From: Kiritimatiellia bacterium
GTDB taxonomy: Bacteria > Verrucomicrobiota > Kiritimatiellia > RFP12 > UBA1067
DNA length: 51,602 nt
NCBI GenBank assembly: GCA_018399555.1
Contig: JAGYOL010000003.1
Span: forward strand, 1 to 51,602
Direction: 5' to 3'
The notes beneath the pieces are model-generated. The model had not been told where the DNA came from. It made no database searches and saw nothing but the letters and a program-made list of their open reading frames with translations. This document shows, piece after piece, positions 27,553 through 36,652 of this stretch (within the stretch, counting starts at the first letter, position 1; each line of letters begins with the position of its first letter). Made by a program: the position numbers and the translations under genes.

Positions 27553-30546
27553 TTGAGTCCGGATAAAGATAGTAAAAAAGGCGATCCCTCCACAGAGCGG
27601 ATAGCTGCGGATGAAGAGCTGCGGAAGACACGGGTTGTTCTGCATGATGAGGCCGATGGTTTTGATGATCCGCCTCAGGAGCGGCTGTTCGATCAATATA
27701 CGATCTACAGTAAGATCGGCAGCGGTGGTATGGGTGTTGTATATCTGGCGCGCGACAGGCGGTTGGGACGTTTTGTGGCGATCAAGCGACTCAATCACAA
27801 GGCGCAGAGCATCAGATCGCTGCGGCAGCGGTTTCTGCATGAAGCCCGGGCAGTAGCGGCGTTGAGTCATGTGCACATCATCCACATCTATGCTCTCGGT
27901 GAGGATGACGACGGGCCCTTTATTGTTATGGAATATATTGCCGGACCTGAAAGTGGAGGCGGCGATTCCAGTACACAGACCGGTGGATTGGTGCAACCGG
28001 ACAAGCCGCTGACACTCGAGCAGTATATTCGGGATCAGGGGCAGCTCTCGGTCGAGAATGCGATTGAGCTGATCATCAAAGTCTCACGGGCGGTTGCTTA
28101 TGCCCATTCCAGCGGTGTGATCCATCGTGACCTCAAACCCAGCAACATCCTGCTTGATAAAAGCATGGAGCCTAAGATTGTTGATTTCGGGCTGGCTCGT
28201 CTGATGCGCATAGATGAGCCCAAAATAACCGTCCCGGGAGAGAAGCTGCTTTCTATCGGATACGGGGCACCTGAGCAGGAGCAGGACGCCTCGCTCTCGG
28301 ATGAGCGGGCTGATGTTTACGGTCTGGGTGCGCTGCTTTATTTTGTTATTACCGGACAGAACCCGCGCTATTTTCGCGAACAGGATTTGCCAGCGGGTGT
28401 ACGTGAGGTTGTGGTTAAAGCTACCGCCAACGATCGTGAAGACCGCTGGGCCGGCGCACAGCAGTTAGCCGATGAGCTACAGAAGATCGCAAGTCGTACA
28501 CGGGTTGAGACCCCCACTGTCAAAACAACCTGGCGCTGCAAGTGGTGTGATGCAGTTAACCCGATGAGCATAAAGTATTGTGCCGAGTGCGGCTGGGACG
28601 GCTCCGAAAAGTGTCCGGAGTGCGGCATGGACACCTTCTTCGGGGTTCAGTACTGCAACAACTGCGGTGCTGACGCACGCGCTTACGAATCGGTGATTAC
28701 CCTTGTCAAAAAGATGCGCGCTCACATAGAATCTCACCGTTTTGAAAATGTGCTCTCTTTCGCCGGAAGAACCCACGGATTCGAGCCTGCCGGACCTTCG
28801 GGACGTGAGCTTCTCAAAGAGATATCCGATCTGAGATTGCAGGCTAACAAAGCTATTCAGAAACGGCAACAGCTCAAAGAGCAGGTTCCGATTGAGATGC
28901 GTGCGGAGAACTATGAGCGGGCACGGCGCTTTATCGAGCAGTACCGGGAGATTTCCGAAGATAAGCTGGCCTTTGAAGGTAGCTATATTAAGATTCCTGA
29001 TTTGATTCTGGAACGGGACATAACCAGGCTGCGCAAATCGATACAATCCCGCGAGTGGGATATGGCCTCACGCATCTGTGACGAGCTGGAAAGTTCGGTC
29101 GGTACACAGCACCCGGCTGTGGTTAAAATCAAGAGGCGGCTTTATCTGCACTACCGACTGGCGGATCTGCGTTTCGGCCTGGTGCTGACCTTCATAATCA
29201 GTGCGGTTTATCTGCTCAGTATGCCGATAGTGCTGAACTTCAGTGAAAACGGATTGGGAAACATTTCCAGAGCATTTTACTCGGCGGCTCACTGGGGCTA
29301 TCAGCATAGCTTTCTGAATGCGCCGCTGCGCGACTACGCCGCTTTATGGCTGGGCGACCGGAGCATTGATGAGTGTTTCGCCCAGAGCGAAGTGAGAGAT
29401 GAAGAGCAGCTCTTGACTGAACGTCCGCACGATCTGATGCTGAAGAAGAGCGAGTATCTGGACAAACTAGCTGAAATCTACGATCAGCAGCGTGATTTTC
29501 TGCAGAAGTGGCCGATGGAATACAAACGCGAGCTGGAGGCTCTGCTGGAGCGGTCACAACGCGATGGCGACTATCATAGCTGGAACATCGTGAATCAGGA
29601 GCTGAAACGTTTTGAAAGTGAAGGCGGCGTGACCGAAGCGGATATCCAGGAGCCGATCGGACTGGCACTGCTGCTTACCAAATATCGCAGCATTCTTGCG
29701 GATCACAAATGGCGTCACAGCCGCGCACTGGTCAAAGAAACCAAGCTTTATCTCAATGCGTTGCGGGATATGCAGACAAAATACCTGCAGGAGGGACAGA
29801 TTGTGTTTGCTTCGGCAATCAACGAAGAGATTCTGAAGGTTTCCGAATCATCAAAATTTGTCGAGGCGCAAAGTGTGGTGGATAATAAAGACTCGGTGCG
29901 TCTGAGTGACACCAAGTTTACGCCGGACGCTCTACTGCCTTCGACAGCGGGGAGCAAGGTTGCCGAGGTCGCCAAATTGCGAGCGGAATTCGAGGCTGCG
30001 CTTGAGCAGGTTTCTTCCAATCACACCGCACGGATCAGTGTCTGGCCGGAAGAGTATCTTGCCGCGCTTAAAAAGCTGCGTGCCGAGTATCAGAGAGCCG
30101 GTGACTATGACGGCTGGGAGGATGTCACAACCGAAATAGAGCGTTTTCAGGTTGATCTTGATATCGCACCTGAAAATCTGCTGGTTTACCAGAACAAGCT
30201 GATGCAGGTGCAGAACGATTTCCGCCTTAAAAAGGATAAATACAAGAGTGATTACGCCGCGAATGTAGTTCGTACCGCTGAAGACTATCTGAATAAACTG
30301 CAGGAGATCATGCGGCGGCTCACAGTTGCCGGCAGGATGGATGCGGCGGCTGAGGTCAACACCGAAATCAGGCGTGTTAGAGCTTTGACCGATTATATCG
30401 AGGCTGTCAACATCCTGATGATGCAGGGACCGCCGGTACCGGAACAGGAAACACCGTCGGTAAACAGTGCACAGACCAAGCCGGCGAGTGGAAATAAAGT
30501 TGAACAAACACCTGAGCAGGCGGATAAAGCTGCGAAAGGGCCTTAA
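27553..30546 (+). CDS. Transmembrane Hanks-type Ser/Thr protein kinase with zinc ribbons
   Basis: A 997-residue membrane kinase. The catalytic domain (about 50-300) has the glycine loop IGSGGMGVVY, ATP lysine Lys78, catalytic Asp193 in HRDLKPSN and metal Asp211 in DFGLARL. Two zinc ribbons follow (C329, C332, C343, C346; C354, C357, C368, C371). One membrane span lies at about 540-563. The region outside the membrane holds four related coiled-coil units of about 70 residues, starting near 632, 706, 806 and 876. The start is TTG, placed by GGAG 6 nt upstream and by an in-frame TGA two codons before it. Ligand and substrates are unknown; the outer repeats probably sense or bind a partner. Confidence 0.87.
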   Translation: MSPDKDSKKGDPSTERIAADEELRKTRVVLHDEADGFDDPPQERLFDQYTIYSKIGSGGMGVVYLARDRRLGRFVAIKRLNHKAQSIRSLRQRFLHEARAVAALSHVHIIHIYALGEDDDGPFIVMEYIAGPESGGGDSSTQTGGLVQPDKPLTLEQYIRDQGQLSVENAIELIIKVSRAVAYAHSSGVIHRDLKPSNILLDKSMEPKIVDFGLARLMRIDEPKITVPGEKLLSIGYGAPEQEQDASLSDERADVYGLGALLYFVITGQNPRYFREQDLPAGVREVVVKATANDREDRWAGAQQLADELQKIASRTRVETPTVKTTWRCKWCDAVNPMSIKYCAECGWDGSEKCPECGMDTFFGVQYCNNCGADARAYESVITLVKKMRAHIESHRFENVLSFAGRTHGFEPAGPSGRELLKEISDLRLQANKAIQKRQQLKEQVPIEMRAENYERARRFIEQYREISEDKLAFEGSYIKIPDLILERDITRLRKSIQSREWDMASRICDELESSVGTQHPAVVKIKRRLYLHYRLADLRFGLVLTFIISAVYLLSMPIVLNFSENGLGNISRAFYSAAHWGYQHSFLNAPLRDYAALWLGDRSIDECFAQSEVRDEEQLLTERPHDLMLKKSEYLDKLAEIYDQQRDFLQKWPMEYKRELEALLERSQRDGDYHSWNIVNQELKRFESEGGVTEADIQEPIGLALLLTKYRSILADHKWRHSRALVKETKLYLNALRDMQTKYLQEGQIVFASAINEEILKVSESSKFVEAQSVVDNKDSVRLSDTKFTPDALLPSTAGSKVAEVAKLRAEFEAALEQVSSNHTARISVWPEEYLAALKKLRAEYQRAGDYDGWEDVTTEIERFQVDLDIAPENLLVYQNKLMQVQNDFRLKKDKYKSDYAANVVRTAEDYLNKLQEIMRRLTVAGRMDAAAEVNTEIRRVRALTDYIEAVNILMMQGPPVPEQETPSVNSAQTKPASGNKVEQTPEQADKAAKGP

Positions 30547-30623
30547 CCGGCAATGCGGCGTTGGTTCTGCTTGACTTGACAGGTCTCATTTTGGAAACTT
30601 GAATTTAATTGTGGAGATAAACT

Positions 30624-31403
30624 ATGTTTGATTTTCTGTGCGAGGTAATAGAGCATGACGAAGTTTCAAAAGAGTATTGTCTGCTGAAGCTGTTTGCCGG
30701 TGAAATTGCGCACACTGCGCGTCCCGGTCAGTTTGTTCATTTGCGCATTCCGGGATTGGAGCAGGGGTCTTTGCGGCGTCCGTTCAGCATCTTCAATACC
30801 GACAAGGGGCTTTTGTGGATTCTGTACAAAAGTGTGGGGCGCGGTACCGAGGTGATGAAAAAACTTGAACCCGGTGAGGAGGTCAAGGTGATCGGCCCTC
30901 TGGGTAACGGCTTTCCTCTGCAGCGTGAGGTTGAATCGATTCTGGTTGCAGGCGGCTATGGGGTCGCACCGCTCTATTTTCTCGCTACCAGGCTTAAACG
31001 CAAAGGTGTTCTGGTGGTCGGGGGTCGCAGTGCCGACGACATTCTGGTAACAGATATGTTCGTCGGGATGGGCTGGCGCGTAGTGGTCGCGACTGTTGAC
31101 GGCTCATCCGGTGTCAAGGGATTGGTGACCGATCCATTGCTTGATGAACTCAAGCGTGTTGAAGCCACCGGCGGTGGCTGTGAACTTTTCGTCTGCGGAC
31201 CTGACGGCATGCTTAGAGCGGTTGGCGAGTTGGCGCGGCAGTATGGCTGCAAGGCCTGGCTGTCGCTGGACAAACATATGGTCTGCGGCGTGGGTGCCTG
31301 TCTGGCTTGTGTGCAGAAACTGCGGCGGAGCGATGGTTCAACCTGGGTGGGGCGCGTCTGCAGCGACGGACCGATCTTTGAAGCGGGTGAGATAGTCTGG
31401 TAG
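30624..31403 (+). CDS. pyrK: Dihydroorotate dehydrogenase electron transfer subunit
   Basis: A 259-residue FAD and 2Fe-2S subunit that lets class 1B dihydroorotate dehydrogenase pass electrons to NAD+. The FAD-binding motif LRRPFSIFN and the nucleotide-binding VAGGYGVAPL are visible. The C-terminal cluster ligands are Cys221, Cys226, Cys229 and Cys246 (CGVGACLAC; VCSDGPIF). The start follows GTGGAG. It is 9 bp upstream of pyrD on the same strand, the classic pairing, so the two are surely co-transcribed. Confidence 0.94.
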   Translation: MFDFLCEVIEHDEVSKEYCLLKLFAGEIAHTARPGQFVHLRIPGLEQGSLRRPFSIFNTDKGLLWILYKSVGRGTEVMKKLEPGEEVKVIGPLGNGFPLQREVESILVAGGYGVAPLYFLATRLKRKGVLVVGGRSADDILVTDMFVGMGWRVVVATVDGSSGVKGLVTDPLLDELKRVEATGGGCELFVCGPDGMLRAVGELARQYGCKAWLSLDKHMVCGVGACLACVQKLRRSDGSTWVGRVCSDGPIFEAGEIVW

Positions 31404-31412
31404 GTTTTTACT

Positions 31413-32327
31413 ATGAGCTTAATTGAGATGAGCGTTAATCTGGGTGGGGTGCGGATGAAAAATCCGGTCACTGTCGCTTCAGGTACTTTCGGTTACGGAC
31501 AGGAGTACGCGGATCTGGTTGATATAACCCGCCTGGGTGCTGTGACTGTCAAAGGGGTGCGCAACCGTCCGTGGGAGGGTAACGATCTGCCGCGTCATGT
31601 TGAGGTACCGGGCGGGATGGTCAATGCTATCGGATTGCAGGGGCCGGGTGTCGATGGATTCATTACCCAGTATATGCCTTTTCTGAGAGAAAAAGGGGTG
31701 CCGGTGATCGTTAATATCTGGGGTACGGATATTGAAGAGTATTGTGAAGTCGCACGCAAGTTAAGCGATGTGCCGGGAGTTGCCGGTTTGGAGTTGAATA
31801 TTTCATGTCCTAATGTCAAAGAGGGCGGTAATGCCTTCGGTACCGATCCGCAAGTGGTAGCTGAACTGGTCGGCGCAGTGCGAGCTGTAACCGTGCTGCC
31901 GCTGATTCCTAAACTGGCACCGAATGTTCCTGACATTAGAGTCTTTGTGCGTGCAGCTCAGGATGCCGGTGCCGACGCAATCTCGCTGATCAACACCATC
32001 CCTGCGATGGTGATAGATATTGAAACGCGCAAGCCGGTGCTTTCCAACAGGGTCGGCGGCCTCTCTGGAGCCGCAGTGCATCCGGTGGCTGTCAAGCTGG
32101 TCTGGGAGGCGTCGCAGGTTGCCAAGGTGCCGCTGCTGGCGATGGGCGGCATCAGTACGGCAGGTGACGCGATTGAATTCATGATTGCGGGCGCGACCGC
32201 TGTGGCTGTAGGCACAGCTAATTTTATTGATCCTTCCACTCCGCTCAGAGTGATCGCCGGCATCCGGGAGTACCTCGAAAGACATGGAATGCACGCGGTC
32301 GGGGAACTGACCGGTTCGCTGGTTTGA
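31413..32327 (+). CDS. pyrD: Dihydroorotate dehydrogenase, class 1B catalytic subunit
   Basis: A 304-residue FMN enzyme oxidising dihydroorotate to orotate in pyrimidine synthesis. It is cytosolic, with no membrane anchor. The class 1 catalytic base is Cys132 in ELNISCPNVKEGGNAFG; class 2 enzymes carry Ser here. FMN-binding and C-terminal motifs SLINTIPAM and GMGGI-type (LAMGGISTAGDAIEFM) are present. It follows pyrK directly, which confirms the NAD-dependent 1B type. Confidence 0.95.
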   Translation: MSLIEMSVNLGGVRMKNPVTVASGTFGYGQEYADLVDITRLGAVTVKGVRNRPWEGNDLPRHVEVPGGMVNAIGLQGPGVDGFITQYMPFLREKGVPVIVNIWGTDIEEYCEVARKLSDVPGVAGLELNISCPNVKEGGNAFGTDPQVVAELVGAVRAVTVLPLIPKLAPNVPDIRVFVRAAQDAGADAISLINTIPAMVIDIETRKPVLSNRVGGLSGAAVHPVAVKLVWEASQVAKVPLLAMGGISTAGDAIEFMIAGATAVAVGTANFIDPSTPLRVIAGIREYLERHGMHAVGELTGSLV

Positions 32328-32376
32328 TCGTCCCGCTGACGGAACAAATTTAAAGATTCGGTAAGTGGCAAACCAG

Positions 32377-32451
32377 GTCACCAAGTCACCCGGTCACCGG
32401 TCATCTGGTCAGAGAGTGAAATGCGCGAATGGACGAATGTGGGGAAATGGA
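32377..32451 (+). repeat. Degenerate octamer-phased repeat ending at a start codon
   Basis: Words starting with GT recur every 7-8 bp: GTCACC at 32377, 32385 and 32393, GTCATC at 32400, GTCAGA at 32408, GTGAAA at 32416. AATG then recurs at 32420, 32428, 32436, 32446 and 32451, the last forming the adenosine deaminase start. The coding strand is purine-rich in the second half. It is not coding in a way that resembles any protein. A similar word style occurs at 42127-42446. Confidence 0.6.
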
Positions 32452-33651
32452 ATGACAACGGAATTGATAAAATCGCTACCTAAGAGTGAATTGCACTCTC
32501 ATCTTGACGGTTCAGTACGGGTTGCGACCTTGATTGACCTTGCGCGGCAGAGTGGTGTTGAGTTGCCCTCTTATGAGGTCGAAGGACTGCGTGAACTTGT
32601 TTTTAAACAGGATTATAGTTCGCTGGCCGAATATCTGAAGGGCTTTGATTACACCTGCCGTGCGTTGCGTTCTTTTGAGGCGATTGAACGGGTGGCCTGT
32701 GAAATGGTGGAAGATGCGCTCGGCGACGGTGTCCGTTATCTGGAGGTGCGTTTTGCGCCACAGCTTCTGGTGCGCACTGGCGAGGAGAGTGTACGGGCAC
32801 TGGTGGCGGTCGACCAGGGCTTGAAAAGGGCTGCTTCCGAATTCAATCGCGGTGCTGCGGTCAGGGAGAATCGTGATATACCCTTTGAATACGGGATCAT
32901 CTGCTGCGCGATGCGGAACTTTCATCATGGCATGAGCGGTTACTTTGACAATCTGCTGGATGTGCTTTCAGAGAGCAGTCGCAAAGATGTGATTGTGATT
33001 GCTTCCAAAGAGGCTGTGCGCTGTGCCATCAGGGCGCGTGATGACCACGGGGTGCCGGTTGTGGCCTTTGATCTGGCCGGCGAAGAGTCCGGTTATCCCT
33101 CCGGTCACCATTTTGCAGCCTATGATGAGGCCCACCGTAATTTTATGTGCAAGACCGTGCATGCCGGAGAAGCTTACGGCCCGGAATCGATCTATGAAGC
33201 GATCACCCGCTGTCACGCGGAACGGATCGGCCACGGAACCTCAATGTTTCAAGCGCAGCGGGTGCAGAACCCAAGCGTTACCGATAAAGAGGGGTACATC
33301 GACGCAATCGCCAACTACATCGCTGCGCGTCGCATTACTGTTGAAGTCTGTCCTACAAGTAATCTTCAGACCATTCCGGAATTGGGAGGCGATCTGACCC
33401 TTCATCCGGTGCGTCGCATGATTGATTACGGCATGGCGGTGGCGGTTTGCACCGACAACACGCTGGTGTCTCACACCACCTTGACGCATGAGCTGGCATT
33501 GGTGGCGGAGGCCTGTTCCCTGGACGGCGCACGCTTTAAGCAGCTGGTGCTGGCTGGCTTCAAGGGGGCTTTTTATTATGGCAGTTATGCGGCTAAACGA
33601 AAATTTGTAAAAAGGGCTGCGGATAGAATAGATGCGATTTTTAACAGTTGA
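32452..33651 (+). CDS. Adenosine deaminase family protein
   Basis: A 399-residue zinc hydrolase of the adenosine/adenine deaminase family. Metal ligands His15 and His17 are in SELHSHLDGS; the zinc His and catalytic Glu are in TVHAGEAYGPES and RIGHG. The substrate-side motif is EVCPTSN. The last zinc Asp sits in CTDNTLVS, the TDN form found in many bacterial homologues in place of TDDP. The ATG at 32452 is used because homologues begin just before the HSHLDGS motif. The upstream in-frame sequence is the repeat. Adenosine is the likely substrate, but aminofutalosine deaminases belong to the same family. It overlaps nnr by 20 bp. Confidence 0.85.
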   Translation: MTTELIKSLPKSELHSHLDGSVRVATLIDLARQSGVELPSYEVEGLRELVFKQDYSSLAEYLKGFDYTCRALRSFEAIERVACEMVEDALGDGVRYLEVRFAPQLLVRTGEESVRALVAVDQGLKRAASEFNRGAAVRENRDIPFEYGIICCAMRNFHHGMSGYFDNLLDVLSESSRKDVIVIASKEAVRCAIRARDDHGVPVVAFDLAGEESGYPSGHHFAAYDEAHRNFMCKTVHAGEAYGPESIYEAITRCHAERIGHGTSMFQAQRVQNPSVTDKEGYIDAIANYIAARRITVEVCPTSNLQTIPELGGDLTLHPVRRMIDYGMAVAVCTDNTLVSHTTLTHELALVAEACSLDGARFKQLVLAGFKGAFYYGSYAAKRKFVKRAADRIDAIFNS

Positions 33652-35209
33652 ACAGATGCGCGCCGCCGATGCGGCAGCTGTGAATGAATGCGGCATACCG
33701 GAACAGATGCTGATGAATCGCGCCGGCAGTGCCGTCGCACGTGCCGTTGCACAACTGGCGCGCCGGCGCGGCTGCCGACGTATCCTGTTGTTGGCTGGCC
33801 ACGGCAACAATGGCGGCGACACCTGCGTAGCAGCACGCTGTCTGCATCGGCATGGTTTTTCCGTGCATCTCATCATGACCTGCGAACCCTCCTCTTTGCG
33901 CGGCGCCGCCCGAATGGCATGGGAGGCGATCAAGACCGCACAGGTCGCAAACGAGGTGGTTGCGACAGAGCGGGATTGGCGAGAGAATCCGGATTTGATT
34001 TCGGCAACTTTGCTGATCGACGGCATTGTAGTGGACGGCATTCTGGGCACAGGTTGCCGGGGGGCACCGCACGGCGTCGCGGCGGAAGCGGTCAGATGGA
34101 TCAACGCTATGCGTTCCCGGGCTCTGGTAGTTTCGGTCGATCTTCCCTCAGGTATGAATGGCGACAGCGGTCTGGCGGCTGGTGATGTGGTCAGAGCTGA
34201 CTTGACCGTAACCTTTGCGGCACCCAAATCCGGTTTCGCCTCTCAGGCGGCAATGCCCCTGCTGGGCCATCTGCTGGTGGCGGATATCGGCATACCCGAG
34301 GAAATTACAGAGCGTGGTGATGAGAGCGTTGATATGCGGCTTATAACTCAACCCGAAATCACAAGCAACTGGCCGGTGCGCGATTGGGCAGGGCACAAAG
34401 GAAGCTATGGACATCTCTGTGTGATCGGAGGTGCTTCGCCCTATCCGAATGCGCCGGTGTTGAGTTGCGCTGCGGCACTGCGTTGCGGCACCGGACTGGT
34501 TTCTCTGCGCAGTTGCTCAGAGTTGGCGCATTGCGCCCTTGCGCTTATCCCGGAGGTGATCGCCGAACCGCTCCAGCTGGAGTCGCTAGCCGTTGTCGAT
34601 GAGAAGTGCTGCCAGCAGCTTGTGCCGTTGAACGGCTGTGACGTCGCGGTTGCCGGTCCGGGTCTGGGGCGCTCGGAGGGAGCCGCCGCGCTGGTTCGTT
34701 ATCTTCTACGCAGCTTTAATGGTTGGCTGGTGCTGGACGCCGACGCGCTCAATTTGTTAGCGGAATTTGACAATGATCATCGCGAGTTGCGTGCATTCGG
34801 CAGAGTTGTGCTGACACCCCATCCCGGCGAGGCGGCTCGCCTGCTGCGTTGCACAGTTGCCGATGTGCAGAGCGATCGCTGCGAAGCAGTCCGGCAGCTT
34901 GCCCAACGCTTCAATGCCGTCGCGGTTTTAAAGGGTGCCGGAACTCTGGTGAGTGACGGCAGCTCCCGTCCGTTGATCAATCTTACCGGTAATCCCGGTA
35001 TGGCTTCGGGCGGAACCGGCGACGTGCTGACCGGTGTAATCGGCGCTTTGCTGGCGCAGGGTTTCGAAGGAGTTCAGGCTGTCGCCACAGCTGTCTGGCT
35101 GCATGGTACCGCAGGTGATCTGGCTGCGCTGAGCGGATCGCAGTGCGCACTGACTGCCTGGGAGCTGGTCAGGCTGCTACCGTCGGTGCTGCGACAGGTT
35201 GAGCGCTGA
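33632..35209 (+). CDS. nnr: Bifunctional NAD(P)H-hydrate epimerase/dehydratase
   Basis: A 525-residue repair enzyme for hydrated NAD(P)H. The N-terminal NnrE epimerase domain (about 1-215) carries LAGHGNNGGDTCVAARCL and VDLPSGMNGDSG. The C-terminal NnrD dehydratase domain (about 225-525) carries HKGSYGHLCVIGGA, TPHPGEAARLL, and GNPGMASGGTGDVLTGVIGA. The start lies 20 bp inside the end of the adenosine deaminase gene, so the two are translationally coupled. The fused form is the usual bacterial arrangement. Confidence 0.94.
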   Translation: MRFLTVEQMRAADAAAVNECGIPEQMLMNRAGSAVARAVAQLARRRGCRRILLLAGHGNNGGDTCVAARCLHRHGFSVHLIMTCEPSSLRGAARMAWEAIKTAQVANEVVATERDWRENPDLISATLLIDGIVVDGILGTGCRGAPHGVAAEAVRWINAMRSRALVVSVDLPSGMNGDSGLAAGDVVRADLTVTFAAPKSGFASQAAMPLLGHLLVADIGIPEEITERGDESVDMRLITQPEITSNWPVRDWAGHKGSYGHLCVIGGASPYPNAPVLSCAAALRCGTGLVSLRSCSELAHCALALIPEVIAEPLQLESLAVVDEKCCQQLVPLNGCDVAVAGPGLGRSEGAAALVRYLLRSFNGWLVLDADALNLLAEFDNDHRELRAFGRVVLTPHPGEAARLLRCTVADVQSDRCEAVRQLAQRFNAVAVLKGAGTLVSDGSSRPLINLTGNPGMASGGTGDVLTGVIGALLAQGFEGVQAVATAVWLHGTAGDLAALSGSQCALTAWELVRLLPSVLRQVER

Positions 35210-35232
35210 AAAGATGCGGCACAGAGCGAAGC

Positions 35233-35264
35233 TGAGAATAAAGAGGATTCTCACACAGTTTTTT
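35233..35264 (+). terminator. Probable Rho-independent terminator after nnr
   Basis: TGAGAAT (35233-35239) pairs with ATTCTCA (35247-35253) around a 7-nt loop, followed 5 nt later by a run of six T. It lies 24 bp after the nnr stop and before yicC. The stem is AT-rich and therefore weak. Confidence 0.4.
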
Positions 35265-35329
35265 CTTGTTTACCTTATGTAATAACATGTTTATTCCGGT
35301 TCTGAGAGCAGCTCCGGCGAGGAGGATTT

Positions 35330-36211
35330 ATGGCGTTGTACAGCATGACCGGTTTCGGCAGAGCCGAGATGAGTGCTAAGAATGGATATCGGATTTCCGT
35401 TGAGTTAAGCACGGTCAACCGCAAGCAGTTTGACTGCAACGTAGCGTTGCCCCGCGAACTGGCGGGGTTTGATGCCAAGGTGCAGAGCTGTGTCGGCAGT
35501 TACATCAAACGCGGTTTTGTCAAGGGTGCAATCAATATTGAGCGGCTGGGTGGCAACGAGCAGGAAATTGACAGCACCGGTATCGAGAAACAGGTTGAAT
35601 TCTTACGCAAACTGGCCGCCAAGCTGGAGCTTGAAGATGATTTGCGTGCAACAGCGCTGTTGCGTCTGCCCGAAATTTTCAGACAATGTTCGGCACTTGT
35701 CAATCTCGATGAGTTGTGGCCGCAGGTTGAGACAACCTTGAACCGGGCTCTGCGTAAACTCAAAACGATGCGCCGGGCAGAGGGACGCGCTTTGGAGAAG
35801 GATCTGCGTTGCCGTTTTAAAGCGTTGCGTGCCATTGCCCGGAAGATTGGTAAAATCGCGCCTGCAGTTCCGGTGCATTATAAAAAGATTTTGCAGACGC
35901 GGCTGGAAAAGCTGCTTGATTCAAAAGTGGAGATTGATCGGGAGCAGATTGCCCGCGAAGTGGCGGTTTTTGCCGACCGCTGTGATGTCAGCGAGGAACT
36001 GACCCGTCTGACAAGCCATTTCGAGCAGGCGGAAAGTCATTTGTGCGGTGGCGGTGTCTGCGGCAGGACACTCGACTTTATCTGTCAGGAGATGTTTCGC
36101 GAGATAAATACAACCGCATCCAAAGCCAATGATGCTGCGATTTCAAAGCTGGTTATCGACTTCAAGTCTAAACTTGAGTCCGTGCGAGAGCAGGTTCAGA
36201 ATATCGAGTGA
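35330..36211 (+). CDS. yicC: YicC/YloC-family endoribonuclease
   Basis: A 293-residue protein of the YicC/YloC family, known in E. coli and Bacillus as an endoribonuclease involved in RNA turnover. It starts with the diagnostic SMTGFGRAE and has SVELSTVNRKQFD. The C-terminal DUF1732 region reads GRTLDFICQEMFREINTTA and ends in LESVREQVQNIE, both family hallmarks. A strong AGGAGGATTT ribosome site precedes the ATG. In many bacteria gmk follows yicC; here it does not. Confidence 0.92.
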   Translation: MALYSMTGFGRAEMSAKNGYRISVELSTVNRKQFDCNVALPRELAGFDAKVQSCVGSYIKRGFVKGAINIERLGGNEQEIDSTGIEKQVEFLRKLAAKLELEDDLRATALLRLPEIFRQCSALVNLDELWPQVETTLNRALRKLKTMRRAEGRALEKDLRCRFKALRAIARKIGKIAPAVPVHYKKILQTRLEKLLDSKVEIDREQIAREVAVFADRCDVSEELTRLTSHFEQAESHLCGGGVCGRTLDFICQEMFREINTTASKANDAAISKLVIDFKSKLESVREQVQNIE

Positions 36212-36253
36212 AGCCTGAAATGTGTGGCATGGAGATAGTTGCTCCTCTGTTAT

Positions 36254-36454
36254 AAGGTCTGACCCGAGGTTGATCTCCGAGAACAACCCGGAGAAGGTGC
36301 TCTCGAACGATTCGTTCTCGATGTATTTGAATCCCGCCTGCAGGGTATTGAGCAGCTCATCGTGCTGCGTCCGAGCCATGTGGGCGATATTGGCCCACAG
36401 GTGTTTTGGCTTGATGACGTAGTGGGCTTTGCGGCGCATCTGCTTTTCTTCTTC
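36254..36454 (-). pseudogene. Remnant of type I restriction-modification methyltransferase HsdM
   Basis: The minus strand encodes about 67 residues clearly like the N-terminal third of HsdM: EEKQMRRKAHYVIKP, LWANIAHMARTQHDELLNTL, GFKYIENESFESTFSGLFSE, ending at INLGSDL. The methyltransferase core with its SAM motifs and NPPF is missing, and so are hsdS and hsdR. The fragment is free of stop codons but has lost both ends. The sequence before it (36455-36630) contains GNYANFINGTYYAEGAKN, which might be a second gene fragment. It lies between yicC and the sulfatase in a 441-bp gap. Confidence 0.75.
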
Positions 36455-36652
36455 ATCGTTTGTTCCGTTTCCAGGGGCGCATTTCTGCGCGGGGGTGCGG
36501 CAGGTGCGCCCTGCACGATTTGCTTTGACATTTTTCGCCCCCTCCGCATAATAGGTGCCGTTGATGAAATTGGCATAGTTTCCAACATCCCTATGGGATG
36601 CTGGTGTTCCGAATTGGTAAATTGTTAAGCAACGTCGCGAGAGCACAACATA

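Noticed and set aside
32377..32411. CRISPR array suggested by repeated GTCACC words
   Set aside because: The period is only 7-8 bp with no spacers, and there are no cas genes in the window.
33420..33480. Defective adenosine deaminase because TDDP reads TDNT
   Set aside because: The TDN form is common in bacterial members of the family, and all zinc ligands are present.
33241..34227. 328-residue frame antisense to adenosine deaminase and nnr
   Set aside because: It is an Arg/Ala/Ser/Pro-rich mirror of two well-supported genes.
36222..36628. Plus-strand frames in the yicC-sulfatase gap
   Set aside because: The minus strand of the same DNA shows clear HsdM homology, so the plus-strand frames are shadows.
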